The notes under the pieces: generated by a model
The model's input: only the letters and a program-made list of their open reading frames with translations
What the model was told of the DNA's origin: nothing
Databases searched by the model: none
Source: Chloroflexota bacterium
GTDB taxonomy: Bacteria > Chloroflexota > Anaerolineae > Anaerolineales > Villigracilaceae
Assembly (NCBI GenBank): GCA_023484185.1
Contig: JAMDBC010000117.1
Span: forward strand, 1 to 9,139
Reading direction: 5' to 3'
Length of the DNA stretch: 9,139 nt
Made by a program: the position numbers and the translations under genes
Part shown: positions 1 through 7,173 of the stretch, one piece after another
Position numbering within the stretch: position 1 is the first letter of the stretch
Layout: each line of letters starts with the position of its first letter

Positions 1-1
1 G

Positions 2-1112
2 GAGTTTTTACAAACCCCGTGGGGCCTGCTTTTATTGATTGGAGGTATTCTCATGTTACTGGTGGATTGGTTCCCCAAAAAATATCGCGAAACAAAACAG
101 CCTCAAACGGTTCACCGTTTGCCTGCCGTGTTGCAAACGCTTGAGACCGTTTTCATTCTTGCAGGCATTGCTCTTGCCTTGTTGTCGTTTACCCGCCCCA
201 TCTCCGTGGACGTGGTCAACAAGCAAGCCTTTCAACACGTTGGCGCTTTCTCTTATTCTGCACCCGCGCCTGAGGGTATTTACGACCAGCCGCGCGTCGA
301 AACAGGCGAGCCCATCTTCAACGCTGTCACTTGCAATTTACAAATTGGCTTTCAATATAACCTCACGTCAACCTTGCCCATCGAACAGGTCAATGGCACA
401 TACACCCTGCGCGCTTTCCTGAAAGATGACTTCGGTTGGTCTCGCACGATCCTCACACAAGACGGAACGTTTGACTCAACTGTCTTTGAGACCTCCGCGC
501 CGCTCGATATTTGCGCGGCACGCGCCATGCTTGCGAGCATTGCCGAACAGGAAAGGTGTCATGCGTCCGCGCTATGCCCTCGTCATTCAAACGGATGTTC
601 ACGCGCAGGGCATGCTTGCAGGTCAATCGTTTGACGATACCTACAGTCCGCAAATGTATTTGACGATGACCGATAAGGAACTCTATCTGGAAAGAGGGAT
701 GGTGGACTCGTTGCAACAGGAAGGATACGTCACCGCTTCTTCCCAAGCCGAAAACCTGTTCAGCCTCCTCGGGTTGACTCTCCCTGTATCTTTGCTCCGC
801 ACCCTCGCGCTCGCCCTTGCCGCTCTCGGTCTGACGATGGTTGCAGCCCGCACGCTCGTCCTGCCGCGCTTTATCAAGAAAGAGGATGTTGTCGAAGCCC
901 GCGCCGAAACCATTTCGATTCCCGTGCAAAGCCTGCCGAAAGTCAAAGGCAATCAAGTGATCGAGATATTGCACCTTGATGACTTGCTGAAAATCTCACA
1001 TCAACTCAACATGCCCATTCTCGAATATCGCGGCGGAAGTGAAACCATCCTGTTCGTCCGCACCCCAGACTCATTATTCCGCCATACTTCACAGGAGGAA
1101 ACTCATGAATAA
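2..1112 (+). pseudogene. DUF5305-like membrane protein, frameshifted
   Basis: The frame is open from the window edge. It encodes a hydrophobic helix (about bases 14-73), a short basic loop, a second helix (about 140-190), then an extracytoplasmic beta-rich domain. The blocks FSYSAPAP, GEPIF, GTYTLRA and DDFGWSRTI, followed after the break by RPRYALVIQTDVH and SPQMYLTMTDKELYL, recall the DUF5305 family (function unknown, often beside S26 signal peptidases; from memory). A third helix lies near bases 775-850 and a cytoplasmic tail follows. The first half reads in frame 2 and the second in frame 3. The switch is near 551-557: removing one A from the AAA at 552-554 gives an uninterrupted IAEQEGVMRPRY. 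The start is uncertain. An ATG at 53 has a good GGAGG at 41-45, but the first helix is open upstream and could be the end of a signal peptidase fused to this domain. The stop overlaps the next gene's start. Either a pseudogene or a one-base sequence error. Confidence 0.7.
1093..1098 (+). promoter_or_regulatory. Strong ribosome binding site for the RTX-repeat gene
   Basis: AGGAGG lies 6 bases before the ATG at 1105 and inside the end of the preceding gene. It decides the start of the RTX-repeat protein over the in-frame ATG at 1039. Confidence 0.75.
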
Positions 1113-1563
1113 GAAAGTCAAACTATTTCTCATCGGCGTTGGCTTGAAGGCGATCATAACGGTCGCCTTCGCCGTGGGTGGGCTTGCCTCTTCCAACAGT
1201 GTCTCGCCCAGCGGTATCACAGAACAATATATTCCCCTGGATGCCTATGCATTTGTCCCACAGGAATGTGCTTATATGCAAATTGATAATTTGATCACAA
1301 CTGTAGATGTCGCTTCGGGAGCTTATCTCGGCACCACAGGTAATGACCTCATCTTTGGCGGTTCAGGCAACGATGTTGTGATGGCAGGTGATGGCAATGA
1401 TTGCATCGTCACAGGCGGCGGTGCAGACGCCATCATGGGTGAAGGCGGGGATGACGTCATCCTTGCAGGCGACGGCATCAACTACATTGACGGCGGCGAT
1501 GGAATAGATACCTGCTACAGCGGCGGCGACTTGTCTGAGACAGTCGTCAATTGTGAGCGATGA
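1105..1563 (+). CDS. Small exported RTX (hemolysin-type calcium-binding) repeat protein
   Basis: This 152-residue protein has a basic N-terminus (MNKKVK), then a hydrophobic stretch at about residues 8-28 that would serve as a signal peptide or anchor. A linker (about 30-75) precedes roughly seven nine-residue glycine/aspartate repeats at residues 79-140, such as [18 protein letters not shown] and GDDVILAGD. These fit the RTX GGxGxDxUx consensus, whose members fold into a calcium-binding parallel beta roll. Cysteines near both ends of the repeat block (C100, C137, C150) could form disulfides. The start at 1105 is chosen because AGGAGG at 1093-1098 sits 6 bases upstream and the hydrophobic segment follows at once; an earlier in-frame ATG at 1039 lies inside the preceding gene. 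The ATG overlaps the preceding stop in ATGAATAA, so the two are probably co-translated. No catalytic domain is present, so it is probably a structural or ion-binding surface protein. The family is clear; the role is unknown. Confidence 0.85.
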   Translation: MNKKVKLFLIGVGLKAIITVAFAVGGLASSNSVSPSGITEQYIPLDAYAFVPQECAYMQIDNLITTVDVASGAYLGTTGNDLIFGGSGNDVVMAGDGNDCIVTGGGADAIMGEGGDDVILAGDGINYIDGGDGIDTCYSGGDLSETVVNCER

Positions 1564-1564
1564 G

Positions 1565-2007
1565 ATGAAAACACGCACACAACAATTCTTCAAAGAACTC
1601 AAGGAATTCGCCGCTCAGGGCAGCATCATTGATCTCGCCATCGGCGTCATCATCGGAGCGGCAATTGGAAAGATCACCGCCTGCCCCCAATTGGCTTATT
1701 GCTGGGAGAAGTAAATTTTTCCAACCTGTTCATCAACCTGTCAAGCCATGCCTATCCCACCCTCAAAGCCGCACAGGATGCAGGCGCACCGACCATCAAT
1801 TACGGTCTCTTCTTCACTTCCATCATTGACTTTGGGATCATCGCCCTCGCCCTCTTTCTGCTCGTCAAACCCTTCAAAAACCTGCGCGCCCAAAAGGAGG
1901 AAAAGCCTGTCACACAATCCTGTCCCCATTGCTACACCCAGATAGACCAACGCGCCACACGCTGTCCGCAATGCACATCGCCAGTCAAGTTTGAAATTTT
2001 GAAGTAA
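1565..2007 (+). pseudogene. mscL: Large-conductance mechanosensitive channel MscL, deletion-frameshifted, with C-terminal zinc ribbon
   Basis: MscL is a homopentameric inner-membrane channel that opens under membrane tension and releases solutes on osmotic downshock. Bases 1565-1678 encode the family N-terminus: an amphipathic helix ([13 protein letters not shown]), then the start of TM1 ([18 protein letters not shown]). The frame then slips, and would end at 1712-1714. The other frame resumes at 1681 with [17 protein letters not shown], the periplasmic loop, TM2 (TSIIDFGIIALALFLLV) and a cytoplasmic tail. Compared with E. coli MscL, about seven residues (the SLVADII segment) are absent between KIxx and xPP. 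The frame change fits a 22-base deletion. The tail ends in CPHC-x10-CPQC, a zinc-ribbon pattern absent from E. coli MscL. The ATG is 1 base after the RTX-gene stop, so it belongs to the same operon. As written, no full-length channel can be made. An assembly error remains possible. Confidence 0.82.
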
Positions 2008-2337
2008 GCTGTCCCATCACATAGCACTGTGCATCAACTATGGTGACCGTAATTGTAACGCCTCCGCTAGATGGGCAAATTGAATCTCATCTGGGATTGA
2101 CGATTCAATGTATGTTTTTGGTGGTAATGCACGTAATTGGAAAGGGTGACTTCTGTCAAAAGATTATGCTGTTGCAATATGAATTCGAGAGGAAGGGTAG
2201 GACCGTGGAATGAGGACGGCGCTCACCGCCGCGGAGAACAGGTAATCCATCCGATGTTGTTCATAAAAGCGGCGTTAGTGGGCACCGAGTAAAATACTTT
2301 ATCTTTATGATAAACTCTCCAAAGAAAAGGTCCAGCT
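2008..2337. other. 330-base intergenic region with a possible degraded coding remnant
   Basis: No intact gene is evident. The forward strand has a 57-codon frame (2040-2213) without a ribosome binding site or family resemblance. On the reverse strand, two adjacent frames read like protein: one from about 2213 down to about 2150 (with PLEFILQQHNLLTEVT) and another from 2163 down to the stop at 2038-2040 (with FQLRALPPKTYIESSIPDEI). They fit one gene fragment with a frameshift near 2150-2165, and neither has a plausible start. The family is not recognised. A CGGCG/CGCCG hairpin lies at about 2216-2230. Possible -10 elements for the next gene are TAAAAT (2290-2295) and TATGAT (2306-2311), with no good -35. 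No terminator was found for mscL. Confidence 0.35.
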
Positions 2338-3327
2338 ATGTCCATTCACACCGCCACCGCCCAGGCTTTTCCAAATATTGCTTTCATCAAATACTGGGGC
2401 AACCGCGACGACGCGTTGCGACTGCCGTCCAATGGATCCATCTCGATGAATCTGGATGGACTCTCCACGCGTACAACTGTTGCCTTCTCCGCATCAACTC
2501 GGACCGATAAACTGTTCCTGAATAAGAAGCCGGTCCATGGCCCCGGCCTTGACCGCGTCAGCGCGATGCTCGATCTGGTGCGCGGCATGGCCGGCATGGA
2601 TCAGCGCGCTGAAGTCCTCAGCGAGAATAATTTTCCATCCGGCGCAGGGATTGCATCATCGGCGTCAGCGTTTGCGGCGCTGGCCTTATCGGCGAGCAAG
2701 GCCGCCGGTCTGGATTTGAGCGAACGTGAACTCTCGCGGCTGGCGCGGCGCGGCTCCGGATCTGCATCACGTTCCATCCCCGGTGGATTTGTCGAATGGC
2801 AGGCCGGCGCGGGCGATGAGGATTCGATTGCCTTTTCGATTGCGTCAGCACAGCACTGGTCACTTGTGGACTGTGTTGCCATTGTCAGCTCCGCCCACAA
2901 AAAAATCGGTTCCTCCGAAGGCCACGCCATCGCCGGGACGAGCCCTTTGCAAGCCGCGCGCGTGGCCGATGCACCGCGCCGACTCGACCTGTGCCGCCAT
3001 GCGATTCTGGAACGCGATTTTGAGGCGTTGGCTTCAATCGTCGAACTGGATTCAGATATGATGCATGCGGTAATGATGACTTCTTCTCCAGCCCTGCATT
3101 ACTGGCAGCCTGCTTCGATGGCTGTCATAAAAGCTGTCCGGCAGTGGCGCGGAGAGGGGAGTCCAGCCTGCTACACGGTGGATGCCGGGGCGAACGTCCA
3201 CGTCATTTGTCCCGAAAAAGATGCGAATGAGATCGCCGCGCGTTTGCGTAAGATTGCGGGAGTTAAAGATGTCCTCACAGCGCGCGTTGGCGGTCCGGCA
3301 AAAGTGATTGAAGAAAAACAAAGCTAA
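2338..3327 (+). CDS. mvaD: Mevalonate diphosphate (or phosphate) decarboxylase
   Basis: This GHMP-kinase-superfamily enzyme of 329 residues carries out the ATP-dependent decarboxylation that yields isopentenyl diphosphate, or isopentenyl phosphate if the substrate is mevalonate 5-phosphate. The length and motifs match the family: FPNIAFIKYWGNRD (residues 11-24), the ATP loop SENNFPSGAGIASSASAF (95-112), the segment GSGSASRSIPGGFVEW (139-154), and YTVDAGANVHV (279-289) with the catalytic Asp at 282. Two departures from the yeast enzyme stand out. WGN (Asn22) replaces WGK, where the Lys contacts the substrate phosphates in bacterial diphosphate enzymes as I recall. SAS replaces SAC in the 139-145 segment. 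A classical and an alternative (mevalonate phosphate decarboxylase plus isopentenyl phosphate kinase) pathway are both known; the latter was shown in a Chloroflexota species. The ATG has AAAAGG about 7 bases upstream. No other mevalonate gene is in the window. Confidence 0.92.
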   Translation: MSIHTATAQAFPNIAFIKYWGNRDDALRLPSNGSISMNLDGLSTRTTVAFSASTRTDKLFLNKKPVHGPGLDRVSAMLDLVRGMAGMDQRAEVLSENNFPSGAGIASSASAFAALALSASKAAGLDLSERELSRLARRGSGSASRSIPGGFVEWQAGAGDEDSIAFSIASAQHWSLVDCVAIVSSAHKKIGSSEGHAIAGTSPLQAARVADAPRRLDLCRHAILERDFEALASIVELDSDMMHAVMMTSSPALHYWQPASMAVIKAVRQWRGEGSPACYTVDAGANVHVICPEKDANEIAARLRKIAGVKDVLTARVGGPAKVIEEKQS

Positions 3328-3330
3328 TGA

Positions 3331-3471
3331 TGTCTTTGCGAGTGCAGGTCGAGTAGCCCGTGCTCGTCGGGCGTATCGCCTGCCCTGGCGGGCTAAGCCA
3401 GGGAGACCAAGCGAAGTAATCCCCTAATTAACGATGAGATAGATGCTTCGAGAGAGCGCCTCGCAATGACA
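3331..3471. repeat. Fold-back repeat element with nested hairpins
   Basis: The ends are inverted: TGTCTTTGCGAG (3331-3342) pairs with CTCGCAATGACA (3460-3471) with one mismatch. Inside, GCCCG (3356-3360) pairs with CGGGC (3368-3372), and CCCTGGC (3383-3389) pairs perfectly with GCCAGGG (3397-3403). A GCGAAGTAATCCCC...GATGCTTCGAGAG core lies between about 3411 and 3455. The terminal TGTCATTGCGAG-type sequence and the GAAGcAATC core resemble dispersed intergenic palindromes seen in many bacterial genomes. It carries no transposase and no T-run, so it is a miniature repeat, not a clear terminator. It separates mvaD from the protease gene. Confidence 0.6.
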
Positions 3472-3507
3472 TTGAGTCATGTTCATCTGCCTCTAATTTA
3501 AACCAGA

Positions 3508-3513
3508 TATAAT
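3508..3513 (+). promoter_or_regulatory. Candidate -10 element for the M50 protease-HEAT operon
   Basis: TATAAT is a perfect -10 hexamer ending 17 bases before the ATG at 3531. At 17-base spacing the -35 position (3485-3490, ATCTGC) is a poor match, so the assignment rests on the -10 alone. It lies just outside the fold-back repeat. Confidence 0.4.
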
Positions 3514-3530
3514 CAAGTTCGAGTAAACCT

Positions 3531-4991
3531 ATGAATATTTCCCTCTTAACTGGCTTGGTCTTTGTTGCTGTGTTCGCGTGCGTAGTTTTTATCCACGAAC
3601 TTGGACATTTTCTTGTGGCGCGGCTCTTGAAAGTAGAAGTCGAAGAATTTGGTTTTGGCTTGCCGCCGCGCATATTGACGATGTGGCGCGAAAAAGGCTA
3701 CATTCTTCTGAAAAGCGGACAACGCCTTGTAATCCCGCGCACCTTTGGCCTGCCGTTCGGATGGTCCTCGGTGATCAACCATGAATTAAACATTACTGCT
3801 GACCGCGTGGATGATATGTTGATCTTGCGTACGCTCGAATGGCAGGAAGTCACTCCGTAAAAAAATAAAAAGACCATCAGTGATCCGTTGAAGAAGAACG
3901 AAATCCACGTGGATGAAGCGGGCCGCATCCTCGACCCACACACTGATGCCACTCGCGAGACGGCGCGGCAAATAGTTGTAGGCGAGCATCCCGGCAGTAT
4001 TGAGTTGACGGATGTGATTGCCGAAGCTCATCCCGGCGTGGAACTTACACTTAATTGGCTTCCGATTGGCGGCTTTGTGCGGCCAAAAGGCGAGAACGAT
4101 CCAACTGTTCCGGGTGGTCTGGCCGCCTCCAGTCCGTGGACGCGGCTGGCCGTTTTGTTCGCCGGGCCGACTATGAACCTTCTGTTGGGGATTGTGGTCT
4201 TTAGTCTTTTGTTCTACCAGATGGGTGTGCCTGATTACACACAGGTGCAAATTGGCGCTGTCCTTCCGGATTCTCCCGCTGCACAGGCTGGCATTCAGGT
4301 TAATGATGTGATTGCCACCGTGAATGGTGCACACATCACGGACTCAACCCAACTGCATAATATTATTTATGCCAACCTCGACAAGCCGGTTGTATTCACT
4401 GTCCGCCGAGGCAAAGAAACACTTACGCTTACAGCCACGCCTTCGAGCACGCGACCGCCAGATAAGGGCGCACTTGGCATCTCAATGGGTCCGGCTATCG
4501 TGCAGTCAGGGTCGGTAACTGAATCGTTGCAATACGGCTCGATGGCTGTTTATTTACAAGCGCGTGCGCTTGTCCTGCTCCCGGCCCAAATGATCCGCGG
4601 CCAGCTTACTCCTCAGGAAGGCCGCGTTATTGGACTCAAAGGCATTTACGATCTCTTTGGTCAGGCCGTCAACCGCGACGTGCAGAGCCGCGCTCCGCTT
4701 GCATCAACACCCTCCGCGCCTGTATCATCATCTTCGCCGACGCCCACCTTCTTCACGCTTCAACTGATCGGCGCACTCACCATCAGCCTCGGCGTGCTCA
4801 ACCTGTTTCCCTTCCCCGCTCTTGACGGCGGACGCATTCTCTTCGTCCTGCCCGAGATCATCTTCCGTCGCCGCGTTCCGCCCGAATGGGAAAACAGAAT
4901 CAATGCCATCGGCATGGCGATCCTTTTACTCTTCATGCTGTACGTTAACGTCATGGACTTTGTCAGCCCTGCAATCACCAACCTGCCGTAA
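3531..4991 (+). pseudogene. M50 site-2 (RseP-like) membrane metalloprotease with PDZ domain, in-frame stop
   Basis: Members of this family are zinc proteases embedded in the membrane that cut transmembrane substrates such as anti-sigma factors. The first part (3531-3860) starts with a helix carrying the zinc motif HELGH (residues 22-26), then VEEFGFGLPPRI. Codon 110 (3858-3860) is TAA. The same frame stays open after it to 4991, with NWLPIGGFVRPKGE, a helix (AVLFAGPTMNLLLGIVV), a PDZ domain (about bases 4240-4440) with GAVLPDSPAAQAGIQVNDVI, and the second active-site motif NLFPFPALDGGR (Asp432 in joined numbering), followed by a last helix. With the stop read through, the product would be 486 residues. 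The stop falls within an insert of about 120 residues between GFGLPPRI and NWLPIGG. Because the two zinc-binding parts are on opposite sides of the stop, neither piece alone should be active. A TTG at 3888 could restart translation but has no clear ribosome binding site. A single-base nonsense change or sequence error explains it. The stop overlaps the next gene (TAATG). Confidence 0.8.
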
Positions 4992-5980
4992 TGACTGAAA
5001 CAAAATCATCCATTCAAAAAATAATTGACGAGTTGTTGGACGGCACGAAGGAATTTTCGCGCCGGTCTCTCCAACAACTATCGGATATTGACCCCGCTTC
5101 GCTCAAAACTTTGATGGAAGCCTGGCCTCGCGTCCAACCGGAACGCAAGCGGCTCCTGCTCGAAGAGCTTCATTCTTTGGCTGACGATGACACCCTGGTC
5201 TCGTTCGACGATTTCGCGCGCACCATGTTGACCGACCCGGACGCGCAAGTGCGAGCAGGCGCCATCCGTCTGCTCGACGAGTGTGAGGATGTAAAACTTA
5301 TCCCAGCCTTTATCAAAACCCTGGCGGGCGATGAAAGAGCTGAGACACGTGCCGAGGCCGCCATTGGGTTGGGAAAATATGTAGAGTTGGGTGAACTCGA
5401 AGAGATCAGTGAAAAGGTCAAACGTCAAGTGGAAGATGCGCTGCTGGCGAAGGTCAACAGCGATGATCAACTTCTTGTGCGGCGTAACTCGCTCGAGGCG
5501 CTTGGCTACTCGTCCCGCCCTGAAGTTGTCACCGCGATAGAGTCGGCCTATCATCGTGAGAATCCCGATTGGCAGGCCAGCGCATTGTTTGCGATGGGAC
5601 GTTCCGCCGATGAACGCTGGGAAGATCACATTCTCTCCAGTATGTTGGATGAAATCGAGATCGTGCGCCTTGCGGCGGTCGAGGCGGCGGGTGAACTCGG
5701 CCTGGATGCTGCGCGCATAGTTTTATTTAGATTACTGGAAGATGAAGAAGATGATGACATCGCCGCGGCAGCGATCTGGTCGCTTTCGCAAGTCGGCGGC
5801 GAGGACGTCCGCATTTATATTCAAAACCTGCTCGACCAGAGTGAGGACGACGAACAGGTCGAGTTTCTCGAAGAGGCTCTCGATAACCTGTACTTTACCG
5901 AGGACCTGGCAAAGTTCGATCTCTTGAATTTGGATGCCGACGATGAACTTGTTGAAATTGAACCTGACGAAGATGAATAA
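4991..5980 (+). CDS. HEAT-repeat protein
   Basis: This soluble 329-residue protein is made mostly of alpha-helical pairs of about 30 residues. Recognisable HEAT/PBS-lyase-type units include DPDAQVRAGAIRLLDECED, DERAETRAEAAIGLGKYVE, LVRRNSLEALGYSSRPEVV, PDWQASALFAMGRSADERW, EIVRLAAVEAAGELGLDAA and DIAAAAIWSLSQVGGEDV. The protein is strongly acidic, and the last 20 or so residues are almost all Asp, Glu and hydrophobic. It has no signal peptide or membrane segment. HEAT arrays act as protein-binding scaffolds; no catalytic motif is visible. The ATG overlaps the protease stop (TAATG), which suggests translational coupling and perhaps a shared envelope-stress or quality-control role. That role is inference from position only. 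A likely terminator follows. Confidence 0.88.
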   Translation: MTETKSSIQKIIDELLDGTKEFSRRSLQQLSDIDPASLKTLMEAWPRVQPERKRLLLEELHSLADDDTLVSFDDFARTMLTDPDAQVRAGAIRLLDECEDVKLIPAFIKTLAGDERAETRAEAAIGLGKYVELGELEEISEKVKRQVEDALLAKVNSDDQLLVRRNSLEALGYSSRPEVVTAIESAYHRENPDWQASALFAMGRSADERWEDHILSSMLDEIEIVRLAAVEAAGELGLDAARIVLFRLLEDEEDDDIAAAAIWSLSQVGGEDVRIYIQNLLDQSEDDEQVEFLEEALDNLYFTEDLAKFDLLNLDADDELVEIEPDEDE

Positions 5981-6025
5981 TTGAACTGCGAAGGCCTCAA
6001 AATTTTATAAGCAGTTTTTTAATGC

Positions 6026-6085
6026 GTCGTTGCGAACCGCGTTCTTTGTTCCAGAGAAGAATGCTTCTCGCAGCGACTTTTATTT
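6026..6085 (+). terminator. Candidate rho-independent terminator after the HEAT gene
   Basis: GTCGTTGCGA (6026-6035) pairs with TCGCAGCGAC (6068-6077) with one mismatch. Nested within is a perfect hairpin, GAGAAG (6054-6059) with CTTCTC (6064-6069) and loop AATG. The downstream arm runs straight into TTTTATTT (6078-6085). This fits an intrinsic terminator, although the long bulge between the outer and inner stems is atypical. The TTGCGA/TCGCA arms also resemble the dispersed repeat at 3331-3471. Confidence 0.55.
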
Positions 6086-6124
6086 GACACTGTCCGAAAT
6101 AGTGGGAGTAATCATTTTCATCAA

Positions 6125-6171
6125 CAGATTACACAGATTTCGCCGATTTTTTCTCTAATCTGTGTCATCTG
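6125..6171. repeat. Inverted repeat, 15-base arms
   Basis: CAGATTACACAGATT (6125-6139) pairs with AATCTGTGTCATCTG (6157-6171) with a single mismatch around a 17-base loop. An extra AGAAATCTGCGGAT follows, echoing the unit AGATTTCGCCGATT in the loop. The ACAGATT/AATCTGTGT wording resembles short dispersed repeats seen between genes in several phyla. It has no coding content. It lies between the terminator above and the AEC promoter. Confidence 0.6.
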
Positions 6172-6243
6172 AGAAATCTGCGGATTATTCCGGATGATGT
6201 CCATTTAAGGGCTGGCATATATGCTTTTACACGCTTTGCGGTT

Positions 6244-6249
6244 TACAAT
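6244..6249 (+). promoter_or_regulatory. -10 element of a probable leaderless promoter for the AEC transporter
   Basis: TACAAT ends 6 bases before the ATG at 6256. A transcript starting the usual 6-8 bases past the hexamer would begin at or next to the start codon, leaving no room for a ribosome binding site, and none is visible. No good -35 is seen. The same spacing occurs upstream of tlyA and the UbiA gene. Confidence 0.5.
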
Positions 6250-6255
6250 ATCCCT

Positions 6256-7173
6256 ATGCCGCTGAATGAACTGTTTACAACCTTTGCCAATAATCTCCTG
6301 CCCATCCTGCTGATCAGCGGGGCGGGCTTTTTGCTTGGCAGGACCATTTCGATTGATCCGCGCAGTCTTGGGCGGGTGGTCTTTTATGTGTTCAGCCCCA
6401 TTCTGGTTTTCAATCTGCTTTTACATACCGAGCTTAATTCAAGCGACATATTCATCACGATGGGCTACACCACTGCAGTCTGTCTTGCGACTGGGTTGCT
6501 TACGCTTTTGCTTGGAAAATTGTTGCGCTTTGAGCGCCCCGTATTGATGGCAATCCTGCTTACTTCCATCTTCGGTAATACCGGAAATTACGGCCTGCCG
6601 CTTGTTTCGTTCGCCTTTGGCAAGGATGCGCTGGCATTTGCAACGCTGTGCTATGTGACCGTGTCCATTCTCACCAATACTTTCGGCGTGCTGGTTGCCT
6701 CGCTTGGGCACATGGATATCAAGTCGGCCCTCCTGGGCCTCTTCAAAGTTCCCACGATGTATGCGGTGATTCTGGCCGCCTTGCTCAATCGTTTTCATCT
6801 GGTTTTGCCGATCCCTCTTGCCCGCACCGTTGAACTGGCCGCCAATGGCAGTATTCCGCTAATGATCATCCTGCTTGGACTGGAACTCTCACGCTTCCAA
6901 TGGTCGCATAATTTCCATGCGGTGGGATTGAGTGTTGCGATGCGGCTATTGGCCGGTCCGGTCATTGGATTATTACTCACCATTCCATTCGGTCTGCAGG
7001 GCGCTGCGCGGCAGGGGAGTGTGGTCGAAGCCTCGATGCCGGCTGCGGTGATGACTACTGTGCTGGCAACTGAATATGGCCTCGACACATCGCTCGTAAC
7101 CGCCATTGTTTTCGTCGGCACGCTGCTTAGTCCGCTGACGCTCACACCCTTGTTGGTTTATCTGGGAAGATGA
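6256..7173 (+). CDS. AEC (auxin efflux carrier) family transporter
   Basis: A 305-residue integral membrane protein with about ten hydrophobic segments arranged as two halves, as in the AEC/bile-acid-sodium-symporter fold. Supporting motifs are the first-half TSIFGNTGNYGLPLVSFAFG (residues 103-122), with the conserved N-x-G-x-x-P pattern in the crossover helix, and the C-terminal MPAAVMTTVLATEYGLDTSL followed by VFVGTLLSPLTLTPLL. Bacterial members export or import organic acids such as malonate, or amino-acid-like compounds; the substrate cannot be told from sequence. The length matches the family. The ATG at 6256 starts the first segment and is placed leaderless behind TACAAT. The gene appears intact and is followed closely by the small disrupted membrane protein gene. 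Confidence 0.88.
   Translation: MPLNELFTTFANNLLPILLISGAGFLLGRTISIDPRSLGRVVFYVFSPILVFNLLLHTELNSSDIFITMGYTTAVCLATGLLTLLLGKLLRFERPVLMAILLTSIFGNTGNYGLPLVSFAFGKDALAFATLCYVTVSILTNTFGVLVASLGHMDIKSALLGLFKVPTMYAVILAALLNRFHLVLPIPLARTVELAANGSIPLMIILLGLELSRFQWSHNFHAVGLSVAMRLLAGPVIGLLLTIPFGLQGAARQGSVVEASMPAAVMTTVLATEYGLDTSLVTAIVFVGTLLSPLTLTPLLVYLGR

Noticed and set aside
453..974. Long reverse-strand open frame under the DUF5305-like gene
   Set aside because: It is antisense to family-like coding sequence on both sides of the frameshift and has no motif of its own.
2040..2213. 57-codon forward open frame in the gap after mscL
   Set aside because: No ribosome binding site, no recognisable motif, and the reverse strand reads more like protein.
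2601..2930. Reverse-strand open frame inside mvaD
   Set aside because: A shadow of GC-biased codons in a well-supported forward gene.
3858..3900. Programmed recoding at the protease stop
   Set aside because: The codon is TAA, not TGA, so selenocysteine is excluded. The frames before and after are the same, so frameshifting is not needed, and no downstream stimulatory structure was seen. A nonsense change is simpler.
6084..6112. Promoter with TTGACA (6084-6089) and AGTAAT 17 bases later
   Set aside because: The -35 is perfect but the -10 matches at only 4 of 6 positions, and the site overlaps the T-run region of a likely terminator, with no gene start until 6256.
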